Shown: positions 18,886 to 29,909, counted from the first letter of the stretch. The stretch is 64,000 nucleotides of DNA from JACTUA01 sp964551875 (GCA_964551875.1 CAZKEV010000003.1:11780-75779), one strand, 5' to 3'. Translations and numbers: made by a program. The notes: a model not told the origin generated them from the letters alone.

Positions 18886-19504
18886 GGAGGTACCTCCCGT
18901 CGACATACTCCCAGGCCGCATCCCCTTCCCGGGAGAGGGCCTCCCAGGCGGCCTGGTCATGGATGATCTCCCAGAGGATGGCAGAGCGCCTCTCCCGGGA
19001 GGGTTCCCGTGCCTTGAGGGCATCCCTTGCCCGGCCCTGGAGATCGATCATCAGGTCGATCTCACCTGCATCAAGAGCCATCTTTTCCCGGATGAAGCGT
19101 GCCATCGCGGGGGACCTGCCAAAGGTGGTCACCGCGACAGCATGGGACTTCCCCTTCCACACCGATGGAATGATCACATCCCCGGGATCCCCTGAGGCGC
19201 TGTTGCAGAGGATACCGGAGGCACGGGAGAGGGAGAGGATCCGGTTGTTCAGGGCAGGATCCTGTACCGCAGCGATCACAAGGAATGCGCCGTCGATGAG
19301 GTTTTCGATATCCTGATCCGATGCAGTCCCGAGGTCCATCTCCACCCGTTCGACGTCCATGCCGAGAACCTCCCTGCCAAAGGACCTGCTTGCCACGAGC
19401 ACACGGCACTCCCCCTGGAAGAACGCCGCCTTTCTCGCCCCGACCGGGCCCCCTCCGAAGATCACGACCCTTCGCCCGGTAAGATCGAGAATGAGGGGGA
19501 GCAT
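18878..19504 (-). CDS. Precorrin-2 dehydrogenase / sirohydrochlorin ferrochelatase (CysG N-terminal/Met8 type)
   Basis: Oxidises precorrin-2 to sirohydrochlorin with NAD+, and may also insert iron. The Rossmann motif is VVIFGGGPVGARKAAFF near residue 12-28. The family segments FLVIAAVQDPALNNRI and 'A-S-G-D-P-G-D-V-I-I-P' follow. The length of 208 residues matches stand-alone Met8-like proteins. With CobA it would carry uroporphyrinogen III to the siroheme, F430 and cobamide branch. It is the first gene of the hemA transcript. Confidence 0.92.
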   Translation of the reverse strand: MLPLILDLTGRRVVIFGGGPVGARKAAFFQGECRVLVASRSFGREVLGMDVERVEMDLGTASDQDIENLIDGAFLVIAAVQDPALNNRILSLSRASGILCNSASGDPGDVIIPSVWKGKSHAVAVTTFGRSPAMARFIREKMALDAGEIDLMIDLQGRARDALKAREPSRERRSAILWEIIHDQAAWEALSREGDAAWEYVDGRYLHG

Positions 19505-19837
19505 CGGTACAGATGTAGGATCAGGGTAAAATTAAGGTGATCTATCCTGATCCCTCTGCCTCCGGGAGACCTCCTGCCCGTCAGTTTCATGCAATTCTGC
19601 GCAAGCAGCCGCCAATAGGTGCATCTTCTCACTCCCCTGCACCGCCTGGAGGAATGGAGATCTTTTCTGTTGTTGCATTCACGACAAATAATATATCCCT
19701 TCGCGAGAGATAGTACTTTACGCGGGGGACAGGCGAGATATGGGAGGTCAGGGCAGGATCGTTCTCCCGATCTTCCCGGAGCAGATCTCCTTTATCCGCC
19801 TGACCGAGTGCCCTGCCACCCTCACGGGAATGGACCC
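19505..19837. other. Divergent promoter region
   Basis: The gap separates the precorrin-2 dehydrogenase gene (minus) from the ABC exporter (plus). An AAAATTAA box near 19527-19536 fits a minus-strand promoter with a very short leader. AATAATATAT at about 19687-19696 fits a plus-strand promoter. No other gene is visible. Confidence 0.45.
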
Positions 19838-20832
<995 letters not shown>

Positions 20833-20836
<4 letters not shown>

Positions 20837-21924
20837 TCCGCGGGGCGATCGCGATATTCCGGCGGGACATGAAGAAGTTCATCAGCACGCCGTATATCAT
20901 CATCTTCACCCTCTTCATGCCCATCATGTACCTGATCATCTTCGGGAACGCGATGGGGGGGACCATCACGAACATCCCTATCGGGGTCGTCCTGAGCGAA
21001 CCATATACCACCGACACTCCCCTTTTCACCTCCGCAGTTGAGGCCCTCCGGAATTTCCGGTCTGCCCCGGACAAGCCCACCATCTTCGAGGTCACGGTCT
21101 ATCCTTCCGAGGAAAGGGCCAAACGGGCGCTCGCGGACGGCCAGATCAGCGGGGCAGTGATATTTCCGTCAGAACTCCCGGGCGACAACACGATCAGGGT
21201 CTACGAGGACAGCTCCGATTACATGGTCCCGACCCTTATGGAAGGCGGGATCACGGCGGCAGTGGCAAAGACCGGAACACAGAACCCCGTTGAGATCAAC
21301 AAGCTCTACGGGAAGATCGAGTACTTCCAGTTCTTCGGGGTCGGGGTCATCGTGATGGCCATCTTCATGACCACTATGATGGGCGGGGCCTTCGCACTCA
21401 TCCGGGATCGGGAGAACGGGATCATCGAGGGGTACCTGGTCACGCCGGTGAAGCGCTCCAGCATCATCCTCGGGATCATAGGGAGCGGCACCGTGCGGGC
21501 GTTCCTTGCAGGCTTCATCATCGTCATCGTGGATGTGCTCATCACGGGGATCGTTATCCGGACGATCGACCAGTTCCTTCTCGTCCTCCTCGTGCTCATC
21601 ATCTCGTGTATCGGGGTGACCGCCCTCGTGGTCTCGGTCGCCTCGCGGTTCAACACGCAGCAGGAGTATGCCTCGACCGTGGCATTCTTCAACCTGATCC
21701 TCTTCATGACGAGCGGTGCGTTCTACCCGACAATAGGAATGCCCGACTGGCTCCGCTGGATCACAGTGATCAATCCTGAGTATTATACCGTTCATGCACT
21801 GAGAAGCATCCTTCTCAGGGGACAGGGGATGAATGTCATCGGGTACGACCTGCTTGCCCTGTTCATCTTCTCGACTGCTGCCATCATCCTCGGGATCACG
21901 ACATACAAGAGAACGATCGAGTGA
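20833..21924 (+). CDS. ABC-2 type exporter, permease subunit
   Basis: One N-terminal hydrophobic helix (IIIFTLFMPIMYLIIFG) is followed by a large outer loop of about 150 residues. Five more membrane helices come at the C terminus, including the ABC-2 signature region around SGAFYPTIGMPDWLRWI. This is the architecture of DrrB/YhfE-like ABC-2 permeases. The ATGA overlap with the ATPase gene indicates coupled translation and a heteromeric exporter. Confidence 0.92.
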
Positions 21925-22269
21925 CCCGCCAGAGAGGAGAGGAGACGGGTCTGATCTTTCCCCTCTATCAATGATTCCTCCCCTGTCCCTTTTCCTGATC
22001 TCATCCTCTGTCATCAGGGATCCGGTCATTGCACCAGGCCATCAGCCAGAGAACCCGTCTCTGGAGCTCATGGCAGGGCAGGAACAAAGGAGATGGACGG
22101 ATGGTATCCTGGAACCTTTTTCCTCTGGTCGTACCTGTTTTTTTCTGGTGATCTCCCTGATATATCGCGAGATCTCAAAACGAGGCCGGAACATAAAAGG
22201 TAAGAGAGAAAGATAGATGTTCCTGAAGCTCAAATACTCGTCGTCAAAAGATCGGATTCCCCCCCGAAG
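21925..22269. other. Intergenic region before the receiver-PAS kinase
   Basis: No gene was recognised. GATATATCG near 22159 and AT-rich sequence up to 22220 may hold the promoter of the downstream kinase. Confidence 0.3.
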
Positions 22270-24435
22270 ATGGCCATGATCTCCCTCCTTATTGTTGACG
22301 ATGAAGAGGAGCTGCTCGATCTTGCGCGGCATTTCATCGGGAGACCGGGGGAGATCGAGCTGACCACATCGGCATCCTCGCCAGGTGCGCTGGAGATGCA
22401 CAGGAACCATCCCTTTGATGCCATCATCTTCGATCTCAGGATGCCTGAGATGGATGGGATCGAGTTCCTGAAGACGCTCCGGGACGGCGGCGATACAACC
22501 CCCTTCATCATCCTGACCGGAAAGGGTGGTGAACAGGTCGCCATGGAAGCCCTCAACAGCGGGGCAAATTTCTATCTCGCGAAAGGAGGGGATCCCGAAG
22601 CCCTTTTCGCAGAGCTCGAAAGGATGGTCAGACTCTCGGTGAAGAATCACCGGACCGAGAAGGCCCTTAGGGAGAGCGAGCAGCGCTACCGCACTATCTT
22701 CGAGATAACGGGGTCTGCCACCGTCATCCTGGACAGCGAGGGGATCATCCTCCTCGCCAATGCCGAGGCCGAACCAATCTTCGGGTACAGCCCCGGGGAA
22801 CTGGAGGGGAAGATCCACTGGTCCACGTTCATCCCCCCCGATGAGATGCCCAGGGTCTCCGAGTTCTGGCGCCTCCTGCACGAGGATCCCGCGAGCGTAT
22901 CCCAGCGCTTTGAAGTCAGGCTGATTGACAGGTGGGGAAGGACCCGGTACGGCATCATCTCGGCGAAACTCATCCCCGGGAGCCGGAACTGCGTGATCTC
23001 CATCACCGATATCACCGAGCTGAAGAGAGCGGACGAGAAACTCCGAATGTCAGAGAGCCTCTACCGGACGATCTTCAGGACGACCGGGACAGCAACCGTG
23101 ATCCTGAACGAGGAAGGGACCATCATCCTCGCAAACAGCGAGGTCGAGCCCCTCTTCGGGTTCCCGCCCCAGGAGCTGGAGGGGAGGACCCACTGGTCGG
23201 CCTTCATTTCCCCTCATGAACTCCCCAGGCTCTCCGAATACTGGCGCCTTCTCCATGAGGACCCTGCCTCTTCTATCCAGCACTACGAAGCACGGCTCGT
23301 GGACAGGTGGGGGGCTGCCAGGCAGGGTATCTTCTCGGTTGCCCTCATCCCGGGAAGCAGGAACAGCGTGATCTCCATCATGGACATCACCGAACTGAAG
23401 AGAGCCGGGGATGCACTCAGAGAGAGCGAGGAGAAGTACCGCACCCTGGTCGAGAGGGCGAATGACGGTATCCTCGTCATCCAGGACTATGTCGTCCGGT
23501 TCTGCAACAGCCGGGCAGCAGAGATGTGGGGGGGTGTTCCTGAAGAACTCGTGGGCAGGCAGTTCATGGATCTCATAGACCCTGATGAGATCCCGAGGAT
23601 CCTCGAGATCCACCGGTCCCGCCTCGCCGGGAGAGCGACACCCCAGATCTATGACACCATCCTGCACCGGAAGGACGGGATCGTGCTCAACCTGGGGATC
23701 AATGCAGGGATGATCACCTATAAGGGAGCGCCCGCAACCCTCGTCTTTGTACGGGATATCACCGAGCGGAAGAAGGGAGAGGAGGATCTCCTCACCGCCC
23801 ACAGGAAACTGAACCTCCTCTCATCCATAACCCGGCATGACATCCGGAACCAGCTCATGGTCATCCTCGGTTACACCGAGCTCCTCAGGCAGGAAGCCCG
23901 GCCAGACCATGCGAAAAGGATCATTACCGCCGTAGAGGATGCCACGCGCACGATCCAGCACCAGATTGAGTTCACCAGGGAGTACCAGGAGGTGGGGATC
24001 CATGCCCCGGTCTGGCAGGACCTGAGGGAGGTGATCGTGCGGGCAGGCGGAAGGTTCAGCCTCGGGAAGGTGAAGCTCCTGATCGAGGTGGAGGGGGTTC
24101 TCCTCTTTGCCGATCCCCTCCTCGAGCGTGCTTTCTACAACCTGATCGATAATGCCCTCAGGCACGGGGATACCCTGACGAAGATCCGGTTCCTTACGGC
24201 GGAATCAGCGACCGGGCTCGCCATCACCTGCGAGGATGACGGTGTCGGTATCCCGCCCCAGGACAGGGAACGCATCTTCTCCCCGGGCTTCTCCAGGACC
24301 TCCGGCTACGGGCTCTTCCTGGTCCGGGAGATCCTCGGAATAACCGGAATATCGATACACGAACCGGGTACGCCAGGCGAGGGTGCGTATTTCCGGATAT
24401 TCGCACCACGGGGGACATACCGGTTGCGCAAGTGA
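22270..24435 (+). CDS. Receiver / triple-PAS / histidine kinase
   Basis: Residues 1-120 form a receiver with acceptor Asp55 (IIFDLRMPEMDG). Three PAS units end in DITELKRAD, DITELKRAG and DITERKKGE. The first two are close copies of each other: both carry TATVIL/SATVIL, LEG-x-x-HWS-x-FI and WRLLHEDPAS, so one arose by internal duplication. The kinase core has acceptor His523 in ITRHDIRNQL, a form common in archaeal kinases. The ATPase shows YNLIDNALRHGD, EDDGVGIP and GYGLFLVREI. There are no membrane helices. Its partner is not encoded next to it. Confidence 0.92.
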   Translation: MAMISLLIVDDEEELLDLARHFIGRPGEIELTTSASSPGALEMHRNHPFDAIIFDLRMPEMDGIEFLKTLRDGGDTTPFIILTGKGGEQVAMEALNSGANFYLAKGGDPEALFAELERMVRLSVKNHRTEKALRESEQRYRTIFEITGSATVILDSEGIILLANAEAEPIFGYSPGELEGKIHWSTFIPPDEMPRVSEFWRLLHEDPASVSQRFEVRLIDRWGRTRYGIISAKLIPGSRNCVISITDITELKRADEKLRMSESLYRTIFRTTGTATVILNEEGTIILANSEVEPLFGFPPQELEGRTHWSAFISPHELPRLSEYWRLLHEDPASSIQHYEARLVDRWGAARQGIFSVALIPGSRNSVISIMDITELKRAGDALRESEEKYRTLVERANDGILVIQDYVVRFCNSRAAEMWGGVPEELVGRQFMDLIDPDEIPRILEIHRSRLAGRATPQIYDTILHRKDGIVLNLGINAGMITYKGAPATLVFVRDITERKKGEEDLLTAHRKLNLLSSITRHDIRNQLMVILGYTELLRQEARPDHAKRIITAVEDATRTIQHQIEFTREYQEVGIHAPVWQDLREVIVRAGGRFSLGKVKLLIEVEGVLLFADPLLERAFYNLIDNALRHGDTLTKIRFLTAESATGLAITCEDDGVGIPPQDRERIFSPGFSRTSGYGLFLVREILGITGISIHEPGTPGEGAYFRIFAPRGTYRLRK

Positions 24436-24573
24436 GGAGAGGAATTCCTCATGTCTCCCCCTGCATTTCATCCCCGGACCTGCACGATTTGTAAAGAGGG
24501 GTCTCCTCCTCTGCGGAACATGCCAGCCTGAGAAAATTCTTTCGGAGAAACAGGATCTTCCAGGTGAACGTAT

Positions 24574-25698
24574 TCATGCATCCCCTGAACCGGGATGGGC
24601 GCCCTCTTTGAGGTAGTCGTCGATCGAACGCTGCTCAGCCCCCAGCTCCTGGAGGTTGGAGAGCCTGATCCCGACCAGACGGACAGTCCCCTGATAAGGG
24701 GCTGAGGAGAGGAGCGCGCGCGCGAGATCCTGTATGGTCTGCAGGGCGTTCGTCTCATGAGGGATCGTCCGGGACCAGGTCCTGGTGATGAATCCGGTGT
24801 ACCGGATCTTGAGGGTGAGGGTCCTGAAGAAGAGGTTCTCCCGTCTGATAGCCAGGTTGAGGTCGGCCGCCATCCCGTCGAGTGTGCGGAGGAGGGTACC
24901 GGGATCATCGGTATCCTCTTCAAAGGTCGTCTCCCTGCTTATGGATCGGGAAGCCCCATCCTCCCTGATCCCACGGATATCCCTCCCGAGGGCCAGTTCA
25001 TGCATGTAGAGGCCCCATTTACCGAACCGGGACTGCAGGAGCTGAATATCATACCGCATGAGATCCCCGATGGTCCTGATCCCCATCCGCTCGAGCTCCC
25101 CGCCCGTCTTTCTCCCTATCCCAGGTATCTTCCCGGCAGGGAGTGGCTCAAGGAATTCCTGAACCTGATCCGGCTTCACCATGGTCAGCCCGTCGGGTTT
25201 CGTAAAGTCAGATGCGATCTTCGCGACAATCCGGGAAGGTCCGATGCCGATTGAGCAGGTGAGGTGCTCCTTCTCCCGGATCTCCCCCTTTATCCGATGC
25301 GCGAGCTCCTCAGCTGCGCTATAGCTCCCTGCACGGGAGATATCGAGGAAAGCCTCGTCAATGCTCACCTGGTGGAAATGGAGAGAGCAGGCTCGCAGGA
25401 TCTCCATCACTCCGCGGGAGACCTTCATATAGAGAGGGAAGTTCGGGGGGATGTACACCCCTTCAGGGCAGAGGGTGAAGGCCCGGGAGATGGGCATGCC
25501 GGACCGGATGCCGAACTTCCTCGCCTCGTAGGAGGCGGTGCTTACGACCCCGCGGCCACTCCCCCCTTTTGGGTCTGCACCCACGATGACGGGCTTCCCC
25601 AGGAACTCCGGGTGCTCCCGCGCCTCGATGGAGGCGAAGAAGCTGTCCATATCGAGGTGGAGGATGATGCGCAGGGGTTCCATCTCTCTCACATACAT
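24574..25698 (-). CDS. dinB: DNA polymerase IV (Y-family translesion polymerase)
   Basis: Copies across damaged template. The catalytic acidic residues are in HLDMDSFFASIE and SIDEAFLDIS. Palm and finger motifs GGSGRGVVSTASYEARKFGIRS and the helix-hairpin-helix KIPGIGRKTGGEL are present, as in archaeal Dpo4/DinB. A little-finger domain completes the 374 residues. The ATG at 25698 follows GGGGGAG at proper spacing; a second ATG six codons on is possible. The last residues (ALLSSAPYQGTVRLVGIRLSNL) are the usual family C-terminal region. Confidence 0.95.
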   Translation of the reverse strand: MYVREMEPLRIILHLDMDSFFASIEAREHPEFLGKPVIVGADPKGGSGRGVVSTASYEARKFGIRSGMPISRAFTLCPEGVYIPPNFPLYMKVSRGVMEILRACSLHFHQVSIDEAFLDISRAGSYSAAEELAHRIKGEIREKEHLTCSIGIGPSRIVAKIASDFTKPDGLTMVKPDQVQEFLEPLPAGKIPGIGRKTGGELERMGIRTIGDLMRYDIQLLQSRFGKWGLYMHELALGRDIRGIREDGASRSISRETTFEEDTDDPGTLLRTLDGMAADLNLAIRRENLFFRTLTLKIRYTGFITRTWSRTIPHETNALQTIQDLARALLSSAPYQGTVRLVGIRLSNLQELGAEQRSIDDYLKEGAHPGSGDA

Positions 25699-25876
25699 TC
25701 TACTCCCCCTACATGAGGGTATTTATGAGGGGTGAAAATGAGAACCGGAGGATTGGGCCTTCCGGGATCCGGACAGGTGCTTACTCAAATCCGGGGGCAT
25801 CTGGTATTCTTCAAACCATGAGAAGTGAACCGTTGAAGGGAGGGAAGATTTGAGGAGATGGGAGTCTTTTCTTTCT

Positions 25877-26320
25877 TCAGGATGCCTGCTTGGATTCCGT
25901 CTGGCCTGCGGAAAGAGAAACGCCCTGAAGGGGGATCTTCATGCCTGCATCGATACTCTCGTACGAGACGAACTCCAGCTTTCTCCGGAATTTATCCCCG
26001 ATATACTCGATGCTGACCGTGCCGTCCGACTGAATGATCCCCTTGATGAGTCCCTCGTCGCGGATACATTTCGCCGATTCCCCGACCTTTGTCTCGAGAT
26101 CGATGATGAACCTGCCAATCCTGATGATCCTTCCCCCGATGCGGCTGCAATCCAGGAGGATTGTCCGGAGATCATGCACAAATATCCCCGAGGACCTGAG
26201 CATCTCCTGGTTGTAATCGAGGATCCTCTCCTCGGTGCTCATCCTGGGGCCGAGTGCCATGGAAGCCAGGATCATCTCGAAAAGGAGCTCCCCCGTGTTC
26301 ATTCTGTTCTCGCACTCCAT
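25877..26320 (-). CDS. Conserved-looking hypothetical protein
   Basis: This 147-residue protein was not recognised. Residues 1-45 are helical. Residues 50-125 look like a small beta-barrel: strands such as GRIIRIGRFIIDLETKVGES, IKGIIQSDGTVSIEYIG and KLEFVSYESI. There is no signal peptide or membrane helix. It lies alone between dinB and a UbiA-family gene. The base composition resembles its neighbours, which supports real coding. Confidence 0.55.
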   Translation of the reverse strand: MECENRMNTGELLFEMILASMALGPRMSTEERILDYNQEMLRSSGIFVHDLRTILLDCSRIGGRIIRIGRFIIDLETKVGESAKCIRDEGLIKGIIQSDGTVSIEYIGDKFRRKLEFVSYESIDAGMKIPLQGVSLSAGQTESKQAS

Positions 26321-26450
26321 GGTGGTCTTTCCCCCCCGTGTTCGGTTTCGTAGGTTAGAAAGGGGTGAATACTTGGTGAGTGGTGTGGCTGGCGAACAGG
26401 AGATGCTGTCCTGTTGCCTTCTTCACCCCGATATATAACTTTATCGTATG

Positions 26451-26462
26451 AATTATATATTA
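26451..26462 (+). promoter_or_regulatory. Candidate TATA box of the UbiA-family gene
   Basis: AATTATATATTA stands out in a local AT-rich stretch about 85 bases before the ATG at 26544. A second A/T box lies at about 26431-26438. Confidence 0.4.
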
Positions 26463-26543
26463 ATCCCGACCTTACCGGTTAATCGCTGCGATTAACTTTC
26501 ATCAGCATAATGAATGTAAAGCACATTCCCTATTCTTATCCGT

Positions 26544-27476
26544 ATGACGTTCTCTTCCCACGGTAGTGTACACGAGATCATCGATCCCTTCTGGTTCATC
26601 AAGATCTGTGCCCAGAAATTCCGCGATGGATATGATCTCCTCATGTTCAGTTCGACCTTTGTCGGCATTGCCGGAATGGGGATGGTCTATACCTCCTGTT
26701 TTATCCAGGGCATTCCGGCTACGCCTGAAATTTTTATCCTTTTATTCCTCGTCGCTTTTTCCGTCTATAATTTGAACAGGAAGAGCGACGAGGAGGAGGA
26801 TGCCATAAACCGGCAGGGAAGATATGCATTCACGAAACGGAATGAGCGTACTCTCTTTATTGCGGCCATCGGTGCGTATATTGTCGCAGGATATCTCGCT
26901 CTCACTCACGGGCTGGATACCTTCCTGGTAGTTGTGATACCCCTCCTCTTTGGAGTTCTCTACAGCATCCCCTGCATACCCTGGCATTCATCCTATCGAC
27001 GGCTTAAGGACATCCCGGTTGTGAAAAACTGCGTCGTCGGGTCAGGCTGGTCCCTATGCCTGACCCTGTTGCCCATAACCACTTACCATGGCGTTTATTC
27101 GGTGAAAACTGTGATTACTTTCCTGTTCTTTTTTTCTTATGCCTTCATCGCATCAATTATCCCGGATATCAGAGATCGGGTGGGGGATGAACATGCAGGT
27201 GTGCGAACGATTCCGGTCATCCTCGGTGAAGAACGAACGAGAAAGATCCTGATGGGAATAAACCTTACCCTGGGGAGCATCATTATCATATATAGCCTTC
27301 AGATGTTTTCAAAGATAATTATCGGAATTTTTCTCGCCGGAACCGTATATACTCAGTCCTGCATCAGCCTTTTTCATACTATGAGGTCGAAGGATATCGT
27401 TACCGATGTTCTAGCCGATGGCCAGTTCATCTTCTTCACCATGGCAATCTGTATCCTGAAGTCCGTCTCCCTATAA
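26544..27476 (+). CDS. UbiA-family membrane prenyltransferase
   Basis: Eight or nine hydrophobic helices fill the 310 residues. Two acidic clusters typical of the family face the same side: NRKSDEEED at residues 78-86 (a D-x3-D pattern) and IPDIRDRVGDEHAGVRTIP near residue 210. UbiA enzymes transfer isoprenoid chains from diphosphates to acceptors; in archaea this includes ether-lipid and quinone-like synthesis. The acceptor here cannot be told, and no lipid gene is adjacent. The base composition is less GC-rich than nearby housekeeping genes. Confidence 0.82.
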   Translation: MTFSSHGSVHEIIDPFWFIKICAQKFRDGYDLLMFSSTFVGIAGMGMVYTSCFIQGIPATPEIFILLFLVAFSVYNLNRKSDEEEDAINRQGRYAFTKRNERTLFIAAIGAYIVAGYLALTHGLDTFLVVVIPLLFGVLYSIPCIPWHSSYRRLKDIPVVKNCVVGSGWSLCLTLLPITTYHGVYSVKTVITFLFFFSYAFIASIIPDIRDRVGDEHAGVRTIPVILGEERTRKILMGINLTLGSIIIIYSLQMFSKIIIGIFLAGTVYTQSCISLFHTMRSKDIVTDVLADGQFIFFTMAICILKSVSL

Positions 27477-27622
27477 TATTTTTCAGATCACGTATTTCAG
27501 GAGTTCAAGAATGCATGAATAGACGGATTTCATTTCACCCCCGTTTGCCCTGGAGAGAAATATCGAAATATGATTCCCCCCATTTGCCGTCATCTCATAT
27601 TCAGTTCAATCTTTCGGGGGTT

Positions 27623-27634
27623 AAATTATATATA
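27623..27634 (+). promoter_or_regulatory. TATA box of the FilR1-like regulator (leaderless)
   Basis: AAATTATATATA lies with its centre about 28 bases before the ATG at 27657. Transcription would start at or just before that ATG, so the message is probably leaderless. This supports 27657 rather than the open frame from 27570. Confidence 0.55.
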
Positions 27635-27656
27635 TTCTCCATTCCATCCATGTATA

Positions 27657-28469
27657 ATGGCAACTCTCGAGGTATACAATAAAATTCATAAATTGATACA
27701 ATCCATTTATTCATCACGCCTGAAGATACAAATTTTACTCGCGGTTTCCCAGGCCCCTCAATCTTTATCAGATCTGAGGGAGGTTACCGGGAGCACCTCA
27801 CAGGCCCTCATTCCCAAGATCCGAAGTCTTGAACGGTTTGGCTTTATCGAGGGACTGGACAAGGGGTATATTCTCACTCCTATTGGAAAAATTGTGGTCG
27901 CGAAAATGGAGAATTTCATTTTAACGATGGGGGTTATCAATAAGCATAAAGAATTCTGGTCCAATCATGATATTGAAGGTATCCCACAAGCTTTCCTCGA
28001 TGATATTGGAGCTATTCTTGATTCAGAGCTCAAGTTCGACACGACAACCGATATCCTCCATGTCTATGATGAATATCTGAAAATGTTAAAGGAAGCTACC
28101 TCCATCTCCGGTATCTCCCAGGTGATGAGTCCCGGACTTGCTGAATCTCTTGCAGAGAGGGTTCTCGCAGGCATCCCGGTGAATCTTATCGTGAGTAAAA
28201 CAAGTATCGATTTCCTTCTGAAGGACCCTTATATCCAGCAGCTCAGGATGCTGGCTTCCTATCCAAATTTCCATCTCTGGGTGACCGAAGAGCCCCTTCG
28301 TATCGGGTTCACGGTAACTGATAGACATCTCTCCCTTGGTCTCAACAGGCGGGATGGAGTTATGTATGATGCCTCCACTGATCTGAGCAGCAGCGATCCG
28401 AAGGCTGTGGCGTGGGGGCACCGCCTGTTCAATTATTATAAAGAAAGGTCGACCACGTTGACCCTGTAA
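27657..28469 (+). CDS. Winged-helix regulator with FilR1/DUF1724-type C-terminal domain
   Basis: Residues 1-85 form a winged helix-turn-helix (RLKIQILLAVSQAPQSLSDLREVTGSTSQALIPKI...). The remaining 180 residues match the FilR1 (DUF1724) domain found in many methanogen regulators, ending in the pattern 'Y-D-A-S-x-D-L-x-S-x-D-x-x-A-x-x-W-G'. Such proteins are abundant in Methanomicrobiales and Methanosarcinales. The ligand is unknown. I start at 27657 (MATLEVYNKIHK), supported by the TATA position. Coding is AT-rich compared with neighbours. Confidence 0.85.
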   Translation: MATLEVYNKIHKLIQSIYSSRLKIQILLAVSQAPQSLSDLREVTGSTSQALIPKIRSLERFGFIEGLDKGYILTPIGKIVVAKMENFILTMGVINKHKEFWSNHDIEGIPQAFLDDIGAILDSELKFDTTTDILHVYDEYLKMLKEATSISGISQVMSPGLAESLAERVLAGIPVNLIVSKTSIDFLLKDPYIQQLRMLASYPNFHLWVTEEPLRIGFTVTDRHLSLGLNRRDGVMYDASTDLSSSDPKAVAWGHRLFNYYKERSTTLTL

Positions 28470-28544
28470 CCCGCCCGATTCATACGGTCAGATCCCGGCC
28501 AGGAATTCCTTCACAAGGACTTTCCTTATTCTCTTAAGCCCCTC

Positions 28545-29240
28545 TCACCACTCTTTCCTCCCCATAAAGACCGCAAAAGACCTGTTCTTATACACGACAT
28601 CCACATCGGAGAAGCCGATCGCCTTCAGCCATCCCAGCTGAATGGAGAGCTTTTCCCATCGGTCAAGGGTCTTCCGCCGCTCGAACATGGCCCGGATCTC
28701 TGCCGTTTCGAGGGGGCCCTGCAGGACAAAATCGTTCCAGTATTCCAGGTAGCGCCAGTGGAGCCACTCCGACTCGCCCTCCACCTGGTCTGCATTGACG
28801 AATACTCCGCCGGGGTTCAGCGCATCGAAGACCTTCCGGTAGAGCCCGTATTTCTCTTCCCGCTCCAGGTGGTGAATGGAGAGGGCCGAGCAGATCGCAT
28901 CGAACGGGCCACCCAGTTCCTCATGCCGGTAGTCCGCGGCGATGAAGGAGATACCTTCCTTCCCCGTAAACCGGCTCCTCGCCCCCTCGATCATCTTCTC
29001 AGAAATGTCCATCAGGGTGATCGTGGCGCCCGGGTACGTTTCCAGGAGAAGCCCCGAGAGGAGGCCCGTTCCAGCTCCAATATCAAGGATCGCGGGTGTC
29101 TTTCCCGGTGGGGCCGCCGCCCAGACTGCAGCATGATAAAAACCCTGAAGATCGGGGATGATCCATCCCCTCTGTTCGTCATAATGCGAGGCTATGAAAT
29201 TAAAAGCCTCCTTCACTCCATGCATCGGGGTCTCTCTCAT
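28545..29240 (-). CDS. Class I SAM-dependent methyltransferase
   Basis: Motif I is ILDIGAGTGLLSG, followed by the acidic motif II TLMDISEKMI and motif III around FDAICSALSIHHL. A C-terminal lid follows. At 231 residues this is a small-molecule methyltransferase of the UbiE/Methyltransf_25 kind. The substrate is unknown. It stands alone on the minus strand. Confidence 0.9.
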   Translation of the reverse strand: MRETPMHGVKEAFNFIASHYDEQRGWIIPDLQGFYHAAVWAAAPPGKTPAILDIGAGTGLLSGLLLETYPGATITLMDISEKMIEGARSRFTGKEGISFIAADYRHEELGGPFDAICSALSIHHLEREEKYGLYRKVFDALNPGGVFVNADQVEGESEWLHWRYLEYWNDFVLQGPLETAEIRAMFERRKTLDRWEKLSIQLGWLKAIGFSDVDVVYKNRSFAVFMGRKEW

Positions 29241-29319
29241 CCGGATACCACTCCATCCAGTCTGGGGGATACCATAAAAGGATGGGCGCTTTTCGGGTAT
29301 GAATCAAACCGGGCACTCT

Positions 29320-29775
29320 TCATGCGCGGGTGGGGGATCCTACCGGTTTCCGACGGGGCCCGGGACTGGTCCCGGATTTCAACTCTGCGAGGTAATTTTC
29401 AAGGATCCGGATGAGGATCTCCCGTTCTCGCTCGTGATCCGGGTACTCCGTGCTCCAGTCACGCCAGTGCGGCCTTTTATGCGCAACCTTGTACTTGACC
29501 CCCTCCATGGAGGTCTCGTAGGCATCCTTGTCCAGCTTCCTGACCTTCTGATGGGCGAGGATGAACCAGTGGTACCCTGTCCCGACGGGAACACCCGAAC
29601 CCTCGGGCGCTTTGCGGCCCCTCCTCTTCAGGGACGAGAAGGTGAAGACCCACCGGTCGGGAGCCACCTTTTGCTCCCGCCATATCCCGTCCGGATACTC
29701 CCAGACATGCTCTCCGCCGACGGGCACTCCGGAGTAGACCTTTCCCCGGAACTCCTTCAGGTCGTCATATGCCAC
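29320..29775 (-). CDS. Uncharacterised conserved-looking protein, 151 residues
   Basis: The family was not recognised. The composition is rich in Trp, Tyr, Lys and Arg, with runs such as VWEYPDGIW, GTGYHWFILAHQ and HKRPHWRDWS that look like a compact folded domain rather than noise. The frame is open further upstream, but that part is the translated complement of the tRNA-Thr gene. I therefore use the GTG at 29775 (VAYDDLKEFRGKVYSG). Confidence 0.6.
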   Translation of the reverse strand: MAYDDLKEFRGKVYSGVPVGGEHVWEYPDGIWREQKVAPDRWVFTFSSLKRRGRKAPEGSGVPVGTGYHWFILAHQKVRKLDKDAYETSMEGVKYKVAHKRPHWRDWSTEYPDHEREREILIRILENYLAELKSGTSPGPRRKPVGSPTRA

Positions 29776-29909
29776 AGTACTTCCCTGTTGGTGGCACAAG
29801 AATAAGCATCCGTAGACGGAGCGTGAAAGTGGGGGGATCAGGGCACTCTCCGCCAATTCCCGATGAAAATGGGAGAGATGAAGATTCCAGCGGGGTGAAC
29901 CGCCGGGAG

